Source: Hippasteria phrygiana (Eukaryota > Echinodermata > Asteroidea > Valvatida > Goniasteridae). From it: 64,000 nucleotides of DNA. The stretch covers positions 3,224,001-3,288,000 of the forward strand of contig JAZGUH010000199.1 of the NCBI GenBank assembly GCA_037893225.1, in the 5' to 3' direction. The translations under genes and the position numbers were made by a program. The notes under the pieces were generated by a model. The model did no database searches and had not been told where the DNA came from. It was given only the letters and a program-made list of their open reading frames with translations. Shown here one piece after another: positions 46,387 to 57,320 of this stretch. The stretch's first letter is position 1, and each line of letters opens with the position of its first letter.

Positions 46387-46939
46387 GTTTTGCTTCATGC
46401 TGTTTTGCTCTAAAGATTTGAGCGGGAAACTTTTTGGAACTAGAGTCCAATGCCCAACCACTGAACTGTTCACACCTTAAATTTCCCCTAAAATAAACAA
46501 TTAGGCCTATGGTGATATTTCCAGTGCTCAAACAAATCACGAAGTCCCCTATTCACTTGCAGGCTTTCTCAAAACAAACAAAAAATAAAAGAGTGCAAAA
46601 TTATCACTCAAATGCGGCTACGGCCTTTAAGAAAAAAATTATGGACACTTTAATTATTGTTAGTAAGTGAAAGTAAGTGTTGTGATTTGCGTTTTTGGAG
46701 GGAAAAAATTCAAGGGCGCCATTTTTGCACGGCCGATGTGAGATAGTTTATTGAGGGCAATCAACCGTGACCCCGTATCCGCGTATAGTTCATACAATGG
46801 AGGAAGGAACAAACTCGTACAGTAAACATGCCACTTGAAAATGTCAGACTGCAGTACGATATGTCAACATATTGCGTCATCTCATAAGTGTTTATATCGA
46901 GAAGGACAATGCTTTAGATTATGGAGCCGTTTATGTGAA

Positions 46940-47011
46940 GGGGATATAGCTTAGTGGTAGAGCATTCGATTGCAGGTCGAGAGGTCCCCGGTTCAAACCC
47001 GGGTGTCCCCT
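46940..47011 (+). tRNA. tRNA-Cys (GCA)
   Basis: Same as the 45,334 gene except one T-loop base (TTCAAAC). All stems pair; TTTAAAATTGTTTTT follows. Confidence 0.92.
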
Positions 47012-47754
47012 TTAAAATTGTTTTTCCTCCAGAAACGCATAGCACAACACTTACTGTGAGTTCAATCAATCGACAGTTATGTTTTTGTTGAAGGCCGTAG
47101 CCGCATTTTTGTGATAATTTTGCCGAAACCTTGAAAGAATTAAGACCTCTCCATTTTCAAAGGAGAAAGGTATAACAAGTTCAGTGGTTGAGCGTTCGAC
47201 TCTAGTTCGAAGTACCCCGCTTAAATCTAGAGCAAAACAGTATAAAACAAAACATACTGAACGTAGACAAAATGTTGTTTTCTTTTATGTTTATACCTAT
47301 CAATCAAATAAATTAAGAAATTGCTGTGGGGTGGGGCAGTGGTATGGACGGGTGTGGTCCTTAGAAAGGTATTCTTTGATTACTTCCAAATCAAAGGCTG
47401 CATTAATCTTGCTGCGTGCAAAAACTGGAAAAATATGTTATCATCCAGAAATAGATGTAGCCTTTACAAAGTGCTGTTATCCAATTTCGAACGGTCGAGG
47501 GGAAATTCATTTCTGTACCGACTGCGGCCCGGTTGCATGCAGTCTATGTTATAGGCGTGGTTTAATATGTTGGCATGACGTCAAGCTACGACGGTTTGTT
47601 ATTGTTTAAATTAGTTCAGACACTTTTAAACCAATTAGAGGACCTCGGCAAATCTATTCAGTATTTTTTTAAATCAAAATTGTATACCGTTTCTGGATAG
47701 TGTATTTAACGAGCATTGCTGGATTAATATCTTGTTTGTATTAAAATACAATCA

Positions 47755-47817
47755 AGGGGACACCCGGATTTCACCTTTCGATCTGCAGTCAATGATCTAC
47801 CACTGAGCTATATCCCC
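47755..47817 (-). pseudogene. tRNA-Cys pseudogene, same deletion
   Basis: Carries the same T-arm and anticodon-stem deletions as 46,324-46,386, so the deletion preceded the tandem duplication. Confidence 0.85.
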
Positions 47818-48144
47818 GTTTTGCTTTATGCTGTTTTGCTCTAAAGATTTGAGTGGGGAACTTGGAACTAGAGTCCAATGCCCAACCACTGAACTGTTCA
47901 CACCTCTCCCCTAAAATACACAATTAGGCCTATGTATATGGTGATATTTCCAGTGCTCAAACAAATCACGAAGTCCCCTATTCACTTGCAGGCTTTCTCA
48001 AAACAAACAAAAAATAAAAGAGTGCAAAATTATCACTCAAATGCGGCTACGACCTTTAAGAAAAACAATTATGGACACTTTAATTATTGTTAGTAAGTGA
48101 AAGTAAGTGTTGTGATTTGCGTTTTTGGAGGGGAAAAAACTCAA

Positions 48145-48216
48145 AGGGGACACCCGGATTTGAACCGGGGGCCTCTCGATCTGCAGTCGAATGCTCTACC
48201 ACTGAGCTATATCCCC
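48145..48216 (-). tRNA. tRNA-Cys (GCA), minus strand
   Basis: The reverse complement folds fully: anticodon loop CTGCAGA (GCA), D arm GCTC...GAGC, T arm CCCGG TTCAAAT CCGGG. The D stem and loop bases are closer to the usual animal tRNA-Cys than the plus-strand copies. Confidence 0.92.
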
Positions 48217-48609
48217 TACATTGGAACATTAATGCATAATCTGTATAGCCTTGCTAATGCCCATCCATTGCCAGCATTTCCCATCCTATTGCTGTGCAAA
48301 TCATGTCCTTGCTCTATGTGCAAATCACAGAAGCTAACGAATATTCATGTGGGCGCGGGTCTAAATTTCAACAGAAAATTCAAATTGTGGTCAGAGTATC
48401 ACTACGTTTGTAGGCCTGCATTCCAGACTGCAGGCATTTCTTCGTTTGATGATAAAGCGTGTGATCTGTGTGGCGGTAGACTGCTGTAGCATGGAGGAAG
48501 GAAAACAGACAATGTCAGACTGCAGTACGATATGTCAACATATTGCGTCATCTCATAAGTGTTTATATCCAAAGAGCAATGCTCTATATTATAGAGTCAT
48601 TTATGTGAA

Positions 48610-48681
48610 GGGGATATAGCTTAGTGGTAGAGCATTCGATTGCAGGTCGACAGATCCCCGGTTCAAATCCGGGTGTCCCCT
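48610..48681 (+). tRNA. tRNA-Cys (GCA), slightly variant
   Basis: Like the other plus-strand copies but with CAGATC in place of GAGGTC after the anticodon stem, so the outer anticodon pair becomes T-C. Otherwise intact; possibly functional. Confidence 0.85.
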
Positions 48682-48955
48682 ATAAATTTGTTTTCCCTCC
48701 AGAACGCATTGCACAATACTTACTGTGATGTGAGTTCAATCAATCGACAATAATTTGTTTGTTGAAAGCCGTAGCCGCATTTGTGTGATAATTTTGCCGA
48801 AAACTTGACCTCTCCATTTTCAAAGGAGAAAGGTATATATAAAAAGTTCAGTGGTTGAGCGTTCGATTCTAGTATACAAGTTACAACAATATCCAAAAAG
48901 CGCAAGCCCGCGCACTTGCGAAAAAGTTTAGCAGTCAATAGAGGGCGCTGTTTTT

Positions 48956-48970
48956 GTTACCAATGGAAAT
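48956..48970 (+). promoter_or_regulatory. X-box-like site upstream of TTC16
   Basis: GTTACC-AAT-GGAAAT: the left half-site is perfect, the spacer is 3 bases and the right half-site misses the final C. It is 10 bases upstream of ATGGCG (48,981) and 56 bases upstream of a donor CCG|GTAAGA (49,027), a likely TTC16 leader exon. That exon would join the acceptor at 49,725 (TTCCTAG), 13 bases before the coding ATG. Confidence 0.45.
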
Positions 48971-49738
48971 GAATATAAACATGGCGACCTCCACGATTTA
49001 GTATTTGTTCAACAAAAAAGCTTCCGGTAAGATACATGACCTTTTGATATTCGTCATTTCTTTAAGAAAACAAAGAAATATCAGCACCTACTTTTGATTG
49101 TGTGGTGTTTTTTAGGTCTACTTGTAGTTTTGTACTAGTTCTCCATTTAAGAGATGAATTTTGAGTGAGTGTCACTCATTGACACAAGTCAAGATCGAGA
49201 ATGTCGAATGAAACTGCACTGTTTCCCGAGTGTGTTTTTTCACTATGTGCTCAGCTGTAAAAACATGACAAACCTAGGAACTATTATGTTAACTTTACAC
49301 GTAAAGTGTTATAGGCCTAGTGGGTATTACCAATCTTTATTTATTTATCATTCAGCATATCGATACAACACACAGTGAGAGAAGTTTGAAAGGAATAGGA
49401 CAATTTTAATTTGTTTCTGAATGATTTGAGATCTGTTTTCAATGTTGTTTGAAAGTATAGCTCAAAAATTAGTCTTTCACTAATTTTCAGTTTTGACATT
49501 ATAAAGCAATTACAAGACAAGCCTGCTATTTGTTATTGAATAGTTTTAATTTATTATGTTTATGGTCCTGTCGTTGATGCACTTGTTTATGAATAGGCCA
49601 TATACTAGAATAAAAGCATTTCCACTTCACCATTTTCAGAATATAAATACCAACTTCCTTGGTGTTTAATTTGAGCCTTTCAGAGTGTCGTAAAGTTTCT
49701 TTCATTTTTGTCCTGTTATTCCTAGCTCTCGTTGAAAC

Positions 49739-52700
49739 ATGGACGGTGCTGAAATAACATCAGAAGGAAATCAAGAAGTGACTTGTGAAGAGGCTACCAC
49801 TTCAAAAGTCACACCTTCCAATGCTGAAATTCCACTGCAAGAAACGACTCATGTAGACTCTTCATCCAGTCACAAGAATGAAAGTCAGGATTTGTCGACG
49901 GATTCTATTGACAAGAAGTCCGAAAAAGTGTACTCTAAGCCCGACAACCAAGGAACCACCCCTTCAGATGGAGTGGAAGCTTCCAAATTGGACTCTCCCG
50001 CTGTGAGGCCTGATGGTCCAGTTGAAGATGGACAGGGCAATACCATTGTAGCACAGGGTGAAATGACACATGAGGAGTTAGTCAAACAGGGAAGAACTCC
50101 TGAACAGCTTGCTAATGTTCCCTCCAGTGTCACAAATGCCTCTAAAATGCAGGCTGAGAAAGAGTTGACGGTCGCATTAAATATTGAAGCAGATGTTGTC
50201 AATGTAAATAACCTGAAAAGCGATGCAAGGGCTTTAGATAATCAGTCACAGCACAGCCACAGGGTCCGGGATAAACCTAGCGTACTTGACAAAAATGATA
50301 ATGACGTTGAACAGGAAGGTATTACCGTCCCCACAGCCACATCACCAGAACCTACCGAAACTAAACTGGAAAGCACCGCCGTGTTGGCAGGAGGTGACGA
50401 GCGCCCTCTTGTGGCAGACTCAACCACCGAATCTGAGAGGCGGGTCAGCGTGGGAGACAGCGCAAAACAGACGAGTGAACTGACGACCCCCAGCAAGCCT
50501 GGCACACCCGAGACCGGAATCTCCGTCAACACGAAATGGGATCCCAGTGCCCAGTCTAGGCTAACCACACCCCACCCACCCAGCCGTCAGCTCCTGGACA
50601 GTCCCCAGACTCGGGCATCCGGTAGCTCTGAATTCATGTTTGACGAAAAGAAAGAATTCACGACTCCAGACTACGAGTACGCCCAGACACCGCTGTACTC
50701 GCTCCGGGGCGACTCTGGGTTGGCGCGAAAGACCTTCAGCCGGGGGGACAGCACAAAGAGTGTCACATTCGCCGACGACCTAGTAGGCCGGAGGAGCGCA
50801 AATGCAAAGGATCATGGGGTAGATGAGGGAAAGGAAGTCTCGTCCTCGGATGAGAGAGACTCGGTAACACCTGTTGAGGGCAAAGAGGAAGTTGCATCGG
50901 GGGTCAAAACTGAAACAGCACCAGAGGTCAGAGGTGAAGAAGTGAAAGAGAATCAAGAGGTGTGTTGTTTATGTAAAACTTGTATCATTGATAAAACTGA
51001 TGTTGCATACTAAAACACATTGCACCATTTCAATTTCCGTGAATCTCTATAATTTGAACTTTCACTTTCAGCCACTTGAGAGCGAAGCTGCTGATCTCTT
51101 CCCAACGGCAGTCAGTGAGGAGAAGATTGAGGAAGCCAAGTTGAAGAGGAAGGAGCGGGCTAGCAGTGATGCAGCTGTCGAAGAGTTCTGCCTCGTCGGG
51201 CTGTTTGGGGCTCCGCGGCTTGAGGAAAGACCATCCATGAGCGATGTGGTGGGAAGCAGAGCAAGAGAACAGTAAGTTGCTGTCAACCTGCAAGGTGGTC
51301 TTTTTTTCAAACCGCAGCTATGGCCGTCCAATGCTGCTTAAAAGAGGAAAGTAGAACATTTGTTGGTTTTTTTTTTTACACAATGCTATGGAGACACCAG
51401 TGTTAGGCCTCTGATGACATCATTCGTTGGCTCATGAATATGCAAACTACATTAGCATAAAACAAAATGGTGAAATCACTCCCAAGAATGGCTGCACAGG
51501 AGCTCAAAATTCACCTCTGTGGTTTGAAAAAGACCACCTGGCCAATTGTTGTGTATATGCGCATTCCTGCACATACTCAATGCATTGTATGCCCGTTGTT
51601 TACGTTACGCGTGGATGCACAAGCCCGTCTTGGCATACTACCACCCCATTAAAAACAGCCGGCCAGTAGGGGTTAAGATTGCAATATTAATATTATATTC
51701 TGGTCATAAAAATCCTATTCCATGGTCCCTTTAACCTTTGACCTCTTCTCAGCTTTGACAGAGGCTGTGTCCTCGTATCGGAGCTGGAGCCCGGCCAGGC
51801 CACCGTGTGCTTTGACAAGGCCATCAACCTCTGTCCCAAGGAAGTGCGGTACTATTTGATGCGGGGCGAAGCCTACCTGCAGATGTGCGACTTCCAGTCG
51901 GCCGTCTTGAATTTGAAGAAGGCGTGCGTGCTAGACCCAAACAACGACACATATTACGCCCGCTTGGCGTTTGTCTACTATTTCCAGGTAAGAGCGTTCA
52001 GTATTAAGGCATTGTAGTGGCTAGATGTGTGTTCCAGTCCTCAAATACTCTTTTCTCAAATTTCCAGGCCTGAATGATTTATTACTTTCCGAAATGTAGA
52101 TTTAGACTACACCTTCTTCCCCGTTTGTGTACAACTGGATATAACAAAAGTAATATTCAACTGATATATTTACAATTTCTACATCCCCATATCATTTTCA
52201 GGGCCAGACGTTGTTCGACCAGTGCCTCTTTGCGGAGGCTCTGGAGTCCTTCTCCCGAGCTTCAGAGATGAGACCTGAGGTCATCGGTTACCACACCAGA
52301 AGGTATGGATCCTGAACTGCACTTTCTGCAGGGAACTGCCCTTGGTATACCAAGGGCTGGTTCAGGCTGGTTCAGGCTGGTTCAGGCTGGTTCAGGCTGG
52401 TTCGGGCTGGTTCGGGCTGGTTCAGGCTGGTTCAGGCTGGTTCAGGCTAGAGAGTATAAAACTTTAAGCCAGCTGTTCACTCACAAGTATACTTGTCAGA
52501 CACACCCAGGGCTCAAACGTCATAAATATATTCATAGAGTGAGAAGGGGCTGATAGAGTGAGATTTTGACGTGACTAAAGCATACACCACAAAGTTCAGT
52601 AAAAATCTTCTCTGTAGATCTCTCAATGCAAATACTTGTTCAAGCCAAGTGGCGTCTGACATTCAAAATTCCAAGAATAAACTGTATTCTCTCCCCCTGT

Positions 52701-55700
52701 AACTTTTTTTTCTAGTCAACAAAACTTTTTTTAGCTGAGCAAGAATATGTTGTTTTACGTTCAAATGCTATGCAGAATTATTAGAGTTGTGTTTGAGAAA
52801 TTTCTACAAGTGAACTTTTTGAATTTTTGCAACAGCGTGGCGTGCCTAGCGGCCCTGCAGCGGCACGGTGAATGCCTGGCGCTAGTGAACAAGCGACTGG
52901 ACATCGAGCAAAACAACCCCGACTTGTACATCATGAGAGCCCGTCTACACGAACTCTTCAGGAACGTGAGTGGATTTATTGATTATTTGGTAATTGATAC
53001 TGAAAATAGAAATATTATAATAATGTATAATAAAAATCATAATAATAATATCAGCCCCTTTAGTCTAGCAGTTTGCTTTGTGTGATCAATTGTCCATTCC
53101 CCGGTCCTGCTCCAGGGCCGTGATTGACATTGGGTTATTTTGACCAGTAAACCCTCTCAGACGAGTGGGATTACGGTGTGGGGCTGTCAGAACATGTGTT
53201 AACCAGCGTACTATAAAAAGCTCTGCACGTCTTCCTCATCAGACATCCCTGTGCTACTATGACCTGAAGGACGCCATCGCCTTGGATCCCAACCGGGCCG
53301 AGGCTATCGCCCTCATGAGGCAGCTAGAGGCCAAGGCGGAGGACAGCCGCAACCATGCCATTCGCCTTCAGCTGCAGGGGAAGCTGAAGGAAGCGATGCA
53401 CAAGATAACGGATGCGGTGGAGACTAACCCAGCAGTTGCCGACTATCACCTACTCCGGTAATTAACCTTTCACTGTTAGTGAGTTAGCCTTGCCCCCAAG
53501 ACACCCGTATGGAATTTTGTGTGGTAAGTTTTGTCAGGGTAGTCAGGTTGGCCTTGTGGTACTTACTCGCCTTCCAATGCTGTGACCTGGGTTCGAAGCC
53601 CACCAGGGTTGACATGTTTTCATTCGCTGCCTGATTCTATGGGTTTTCCCCTAGGAAATCATTCTGGGGTTTTCCTCCACGTCTACAGGTTTCTTCAGGC
53701 TTTCGAGCTACAGTGTGATACACGCTTTTGAGGAATCCTTGGTTTCATTACCAGAAATGAAAAATAAAAATTCATTCAAAAATTTTAGATTAAAATAAAT
53801 AAATAAGTTTGTCTCAGACTTGGCACATTCCACGTAAAATTATAACTAATCTGATTGGACGGCATTTCACAACCATTCTCACAGTTCCACTGCGAAAAGT
53901 CAATTGCCGTAACATCATCTGTGAAGTCATCGTCTGATTTAAACAAATAAAAAGTAAAAACTTGAATATTTCGTATTCTTTCAAATTATTTACAGAACAA
54001 AAAAATGCTAAATTAAAAATTCAAAAGCTTTTTTATGTCTGGTACACAGAGGTGCTGTCCACCGCCGTCTCCACGACTACAACGCCGCCATCGATGACTT
54101 CCTTCTGGCTCTTGACAAGACGGATCACAACGAGCAGAACCGCGTCTACATGGAGGCCCAACGCCAGCTCCTACTGACCTACAACGACTTCGCCGTGGAG
54201 TGTTTCCTGGGAGAACACTTCGAGGAAGCCATCATCCTACTAAACAAGGCCATCAAGGGAGAGAAGAGGGAAAAGGGGCTGTACATTAACAGAGGAGGTG
54301 GGGCATCTAAGAGGCTTGTCCATATATTTAAAAAAAGGGGAGGGGTTATATTAATATGAGAGGTGGGGCATCTGAGACGCTTGTCCATATTTCTAAAAAG
54401 GGGAGGGGTAATATTAACGGGAGGTGGGCATCTGAGAGGCTTGTCAATATATCTAAAAAGGGGAGGGGTTATATTAATAGACGAGGTGGGCATCTGAGAC
54501 GCTTGTCCATATTTCTAAAAAGGGGAGGGGTAATATTAACGGGAGGTGGGCATCTGAGAGGCTTGTCCATATATCTAAAAAGGGGAGGAGTTATATTAAT
54601 AGAGGAGGTGGGGCATCTGTGAGGCTTGTCCATATAAAAAAGGGAGGGGTTATATTAACAGGAGGTGGGGCATCTGAGAGGCTTGTCCATATATTTAAAA
54701 GGGGGAGAGGTTATATTAATAGAGGAGGTGGGGCATCTGTGAGGCTTGTCCATATATTTAAAAGGGGGAGGGGTTATATTAATAGAGGAGGTGGGGCATC
54801 TGTGAGGCTTGTCCATATATTTAAAAGGGGAGGGGTTATATTAATAGAGGAGGTGGGGCATCTGTGAGGCTTGTCCATATATTTAAAAGGGGAGGGGTTA
54901 TATTAATAGAGGAGGTGGGGCATCTGTGAGGCTTGTCCATATATTTAAAAGGGGGAGGGGTTATATTAATAGAGGAGGTGGGGCATCTGAGAGGCTTGTC
55001 CATATATTTAAAAGGGGAGGGGTTATATTAATAGAGGAGGTGGGGCATCTGAGGTGGACATATATCTAAAAAAAAGTGGGGCGGGTTTATTAATTGGGGC
55101 AACTGAGAGGCTTGTCAAAGAGGGAGGGGCATGACCATGTACATTTTGAAATAAAATAACTCTCGCACTGTCCCTGCCCGTGCTTCATTTTTACCCAATC
55201 CAAATTGGCAATGTGCTTCCCACCAGATTGCTTCTTCCGGCTGAACGAGCTCCACTTTGCCCTGGCCGATTATCACCAGGCGCTGGAGCTGGACAACACC
55301 GATTGGATGATCCGGTCTCGCATCGCCTCCATCCACGGCGAGTTTGGCCTGATGGACTACGAAGAGCATAGCTACAAGGAGGCAGAGGGTCGATTCACCG
55401 TAGCCGTCCAGCACAACCCAAGGGTGGGCTCGTACTACATATGCAGGGCCAAAGTCCGCTATATGCTGGAGGTGAATTTCATTTTACTGCATCCCACAAA
55501 ATTGTGTATTAAAGGAACCATGCCGTATCATGTTGCATGACTTAAATACATGAAATACAGCGACTCCTGATTTTCCGTACCAGTGTGCAACTATTAAACT
55601 GATTTATATTGCCCTGTGTTGGAAATTACAATTTTTAATTTATTCTTCCAATTTACATCATCCCCAATACAAGTTCCATCTTCTCACTGATTACACGATA

Positions 55701-57062
55701 CTCGCTGCTACATTGAATTCGAATCGGCCAGCCGACCCCGGCATGCTTGGCGGTCGAGTGGTTAAGACACCTGCGCTAGTAAGCAGGTGGTCGTGAGTTG
55801 GCAATTTGAAATGTCGCCAAGCATACCACCCTTACCTAGTGTGGCTTTTAGCCTTGTATTCGGTGATATTAATTAGAAAAAAAGTTGGCAACATTGAGAA
55901 TAGGAGACTCATATTGAATATAATGCCTTCAGATTTAGGCAAACTCTCCTACATAATGCCACGCCTCTTAATAGCAAAATTTGACACTGTGTCTCGCTCT
56001 GCAGAACCATGGGGGCGCCAGACACGATCTCTTGGTCACCCTCCATCTTGAGCCCAACAACGAGGAGATCCTCTCCCTCTTGCCCCGCCTCTTCCCCGGG
56101 AAGGCCATCAGCGACATCTTAAGGAGCAAGGCTGCTCGGCAAGCCAAGGCCGAGGTGGAAAACGCCGTGGTGACCGCATCGCCGGTTCGTCTACCAGCCT
56201 TGAACAGGTAAGATTAGGAGCATAATAAACCAGGGAGTCTCAGTCTTTGTTTATGCTCCCATATGTGATTACATGCTAGCACTAATTCCAACGTTATAAT
56301 GCACGGGCAATGGCAGTGGATTTTATCCGTTTTTCCAAATCTTCATTTCATGAGTTTAAATTCTGATTCTATATACCATTTATTGATTGATTTAACTTGC
56401 TACTATTTTTTGCTCCACAGGGATGCTGCAGGCAAGGGGGAACAGCCCAGCAGCCTATCACTAGCCAAGGCCCAGGCAGGGGCCACCAAGCACGTGACGT
56501 TTTCATCAGCTGCCGCCGCTCCCCCCGATTCGGTCATGCCCGACCTGAAAGCATGCATGGACGAGATCAGTTTCAACACTGTCCTGGCCAAGAAGAAGAA
56601 AAAGGTGAAGACGATTTTCAGAGCCATCTTTTTTTCTTTCAAAAATCAGTGTTTTTCATTCTTGTCCATTTTATGTTTATTTTCCATGTTATTAACATCA
56701 TGAAGATGGACGACGGCCATAGCCGTGGTCTGAAAAAGACCACTTGACCGGTTGTCATCTATATGCACATTCCTGTGTGTACTCAATCCATTGTTTGCCT
56801 ATTATTTGCATTGCACTTGGCTGCAAAAGCCCGTCTTGACATACCAGCACCCCATCAATTATTTTTCATTCTGCAGGTCTCCACCCATGTAAAGAGCCTT
56901 CTTCATGACAGGCAATATCTCTGGACGGATGCCCCTAAGCTTTGTCCGCAGCCCCCAGCCCGCCCCTATGCTGTCCGGGGAGGCAATCCCAACAAGAACC
57001 AGTCCAACATAGACCCAACCATGGGCTGGCGGTCATTCAGTGTGGGCGTCGGCCTGAAGTAA
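49739..57062 (+). CDS. TTC16: Tetratricopeptide repeat protein 16
   Basis: Coding exons: 49,739-50,959; 51,072-51,271; 51,753-51,987; 52,202-52,302; 52,836-52,965; 53,243-53,457; 54,050-54,297; 55,227-55,471; 56,005-56,207; 56,421-56,604; 56,877-57,062. All join in frame with GT-AG introns; 1,055 aa. Residues 1-407 are one disordered Ser/Thr/Glu-rich exon; TPR repeats fill roughly 495-920; the tail is basic (KKKKK) and ends GWRSFSVGVGLK. Diagnostic TTC16 stretches are RGEAYLQMCDFQSAVLNLKK, GQTLFDQCLFAEALESFSRA, AQRQLLLTYNDFAVECF and NKAIKGEKREKGLYINRGD. TTC16 is testis- and cilium-associated with no known enzyme activity; the TPRs imply protein binding. Two RVxF-like PP1 docking words are visible: KSVTF (340-344) and KHVTF (956-960). 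The start AAACATGG lies just after a strong acceptor at 49,725, implying a separate leader exon. The long N-terminal extension is not something I recall in mammalian TTC16. Confidence 0.9.
51289..51678. repeat. Dispersed repeat R, copy 3, with inverted end
   Basis: The first 40 bases (GGTGGTCTTTTTTTCAAACC, GCAGCTATGGCCGTCC) are an inverted copy of the R start. From 51,520 TTTGAAAAAGACCACCTGGC runs forward and ends AGGGGTTAA. TTC16 intron 2. Confidence 0.6.
52355..52449 (+). repeat. 10-bp tandem repeat (GGCTGGTTCA)
   Basis: About nine copies, two with a G variant, starting 52 bases after the TTC16 exon 52,202-52,302. Confidence 0.95.
53535..53720 (+). repeat. tRNA-derived SINE, family G
   Basis: GGTTGGCCTTGTGGTACTTA (A-box region), TGGGTTCGAAGCCCACC (B box), then GGGTTTTCCCCTAGG and TCTGGGGTTTTCCTCC. 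Relative of 2,075-2,225. TTC16 intron 6. Confidence 0.65.
54290..55065 (+). repeat. 62-bp minisatellite containing the TTC16 splice donor
   Basis: Thirteen copies of a unit running TTATATTAATAGAGGAG, GTGGGGCATCTGTGAGG, CTTGTCCATATATTTAAAAG, GGGAGGGG. The first unit overlaps the true exon end (ATTAACAGAGGAG|GTGGGG at 54,297/54,298), so exon-end and donor sequence are copied into the intron, most exactly in the seven units from 54,600 onward. The open frames across it are repeat translations. Confidence 0.93.
55740..55815 (+). repeat. tRNA-like SINE head (Ser/Leu-type A box)
   Basis: GGCGGTCGAGTGGTTAAGAC followed by an ACCTGC/GCAGGT stem and GGTCGTGAGTTGGCAATTT resembles a tRNA 5' half with a decayed B box. 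TTC16 intron 8. Confidence 0.45.
56703..56866 (+). repeat. Dispersed repeat R, copy 4
   Basis: GGACGACGGCCATAGCCGTG, TCTGAAAAAGACCACTTGAC, and ATACCAGCACCCCATCAA. It stops about 10 bases before the TTC16 last-exon acceptor. Confidence 0.65.
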
Positions 57063-57115
57063 TCCTCTGCATGTCGGTCAAAACATGTGCCACGCCCACT
57101 GTTACTCGACCCACC

Positions 57116-57320
57116 CATGGTTGCCACACCCAACTGTGGTTGCTACGCCCAACCAAGATTGCCACGCCCAACCAAGATTACCACGCCCAACCAAGATTGC
57201 CACGCCCAACCAAGATTGCCACGCCCAACCAAGATTGCCACGCCCAACCAAGATTGCTACGCTCAACCAAGATTGCCACGCTCAACCAAGATTGCCACGC
57301 CCAACCAAGATTGCCACGCC
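57116..57320 (+). repeat. 19-bp minisatellite in the TTC16 3' UTR
   Basis: About ten copies of ATTGCCACGCCCAACCAAG start roughly 55 bases after the TTC16 stop; a looser CCACACCC-rich stretch continues to about 57,600. The frames of up to 195 aa here are translations of the repeat. Confidence 0.92.

Larger units (their letters stand above)
44748..48870 (+). repeat. Three tandem units carrying tRNA-Cys genes
   Basis: Units start with GTTTATACCTATCAATCAAA at about 44,748, 45,784 and 47,272. The full unit is about 1,490 bp: block A (GGACGGGTGTGGTCC...), a minus-strand tRNA-Cys pseudogene, block B (GTGAGATAGTTTATTGAGGG...), then a plus-strand tRNA-Cys. Unit 1 lacks the pseudogene part. The flanks of the minus- and plus-strand tRNAs are inverted copies of each other (for example AATGCGGCTACGGCCTTTAA against AAGGCCGTAGCCGCATT), so each unit is also a foldback. 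Confidence 0.85.

Noticed and set aside
54356..54867. Two frames of 82-88 codons with repeated GYINRGGG
   Set aside because: They are translations of the 62-bp minisatellite in TTC16 intron 7.
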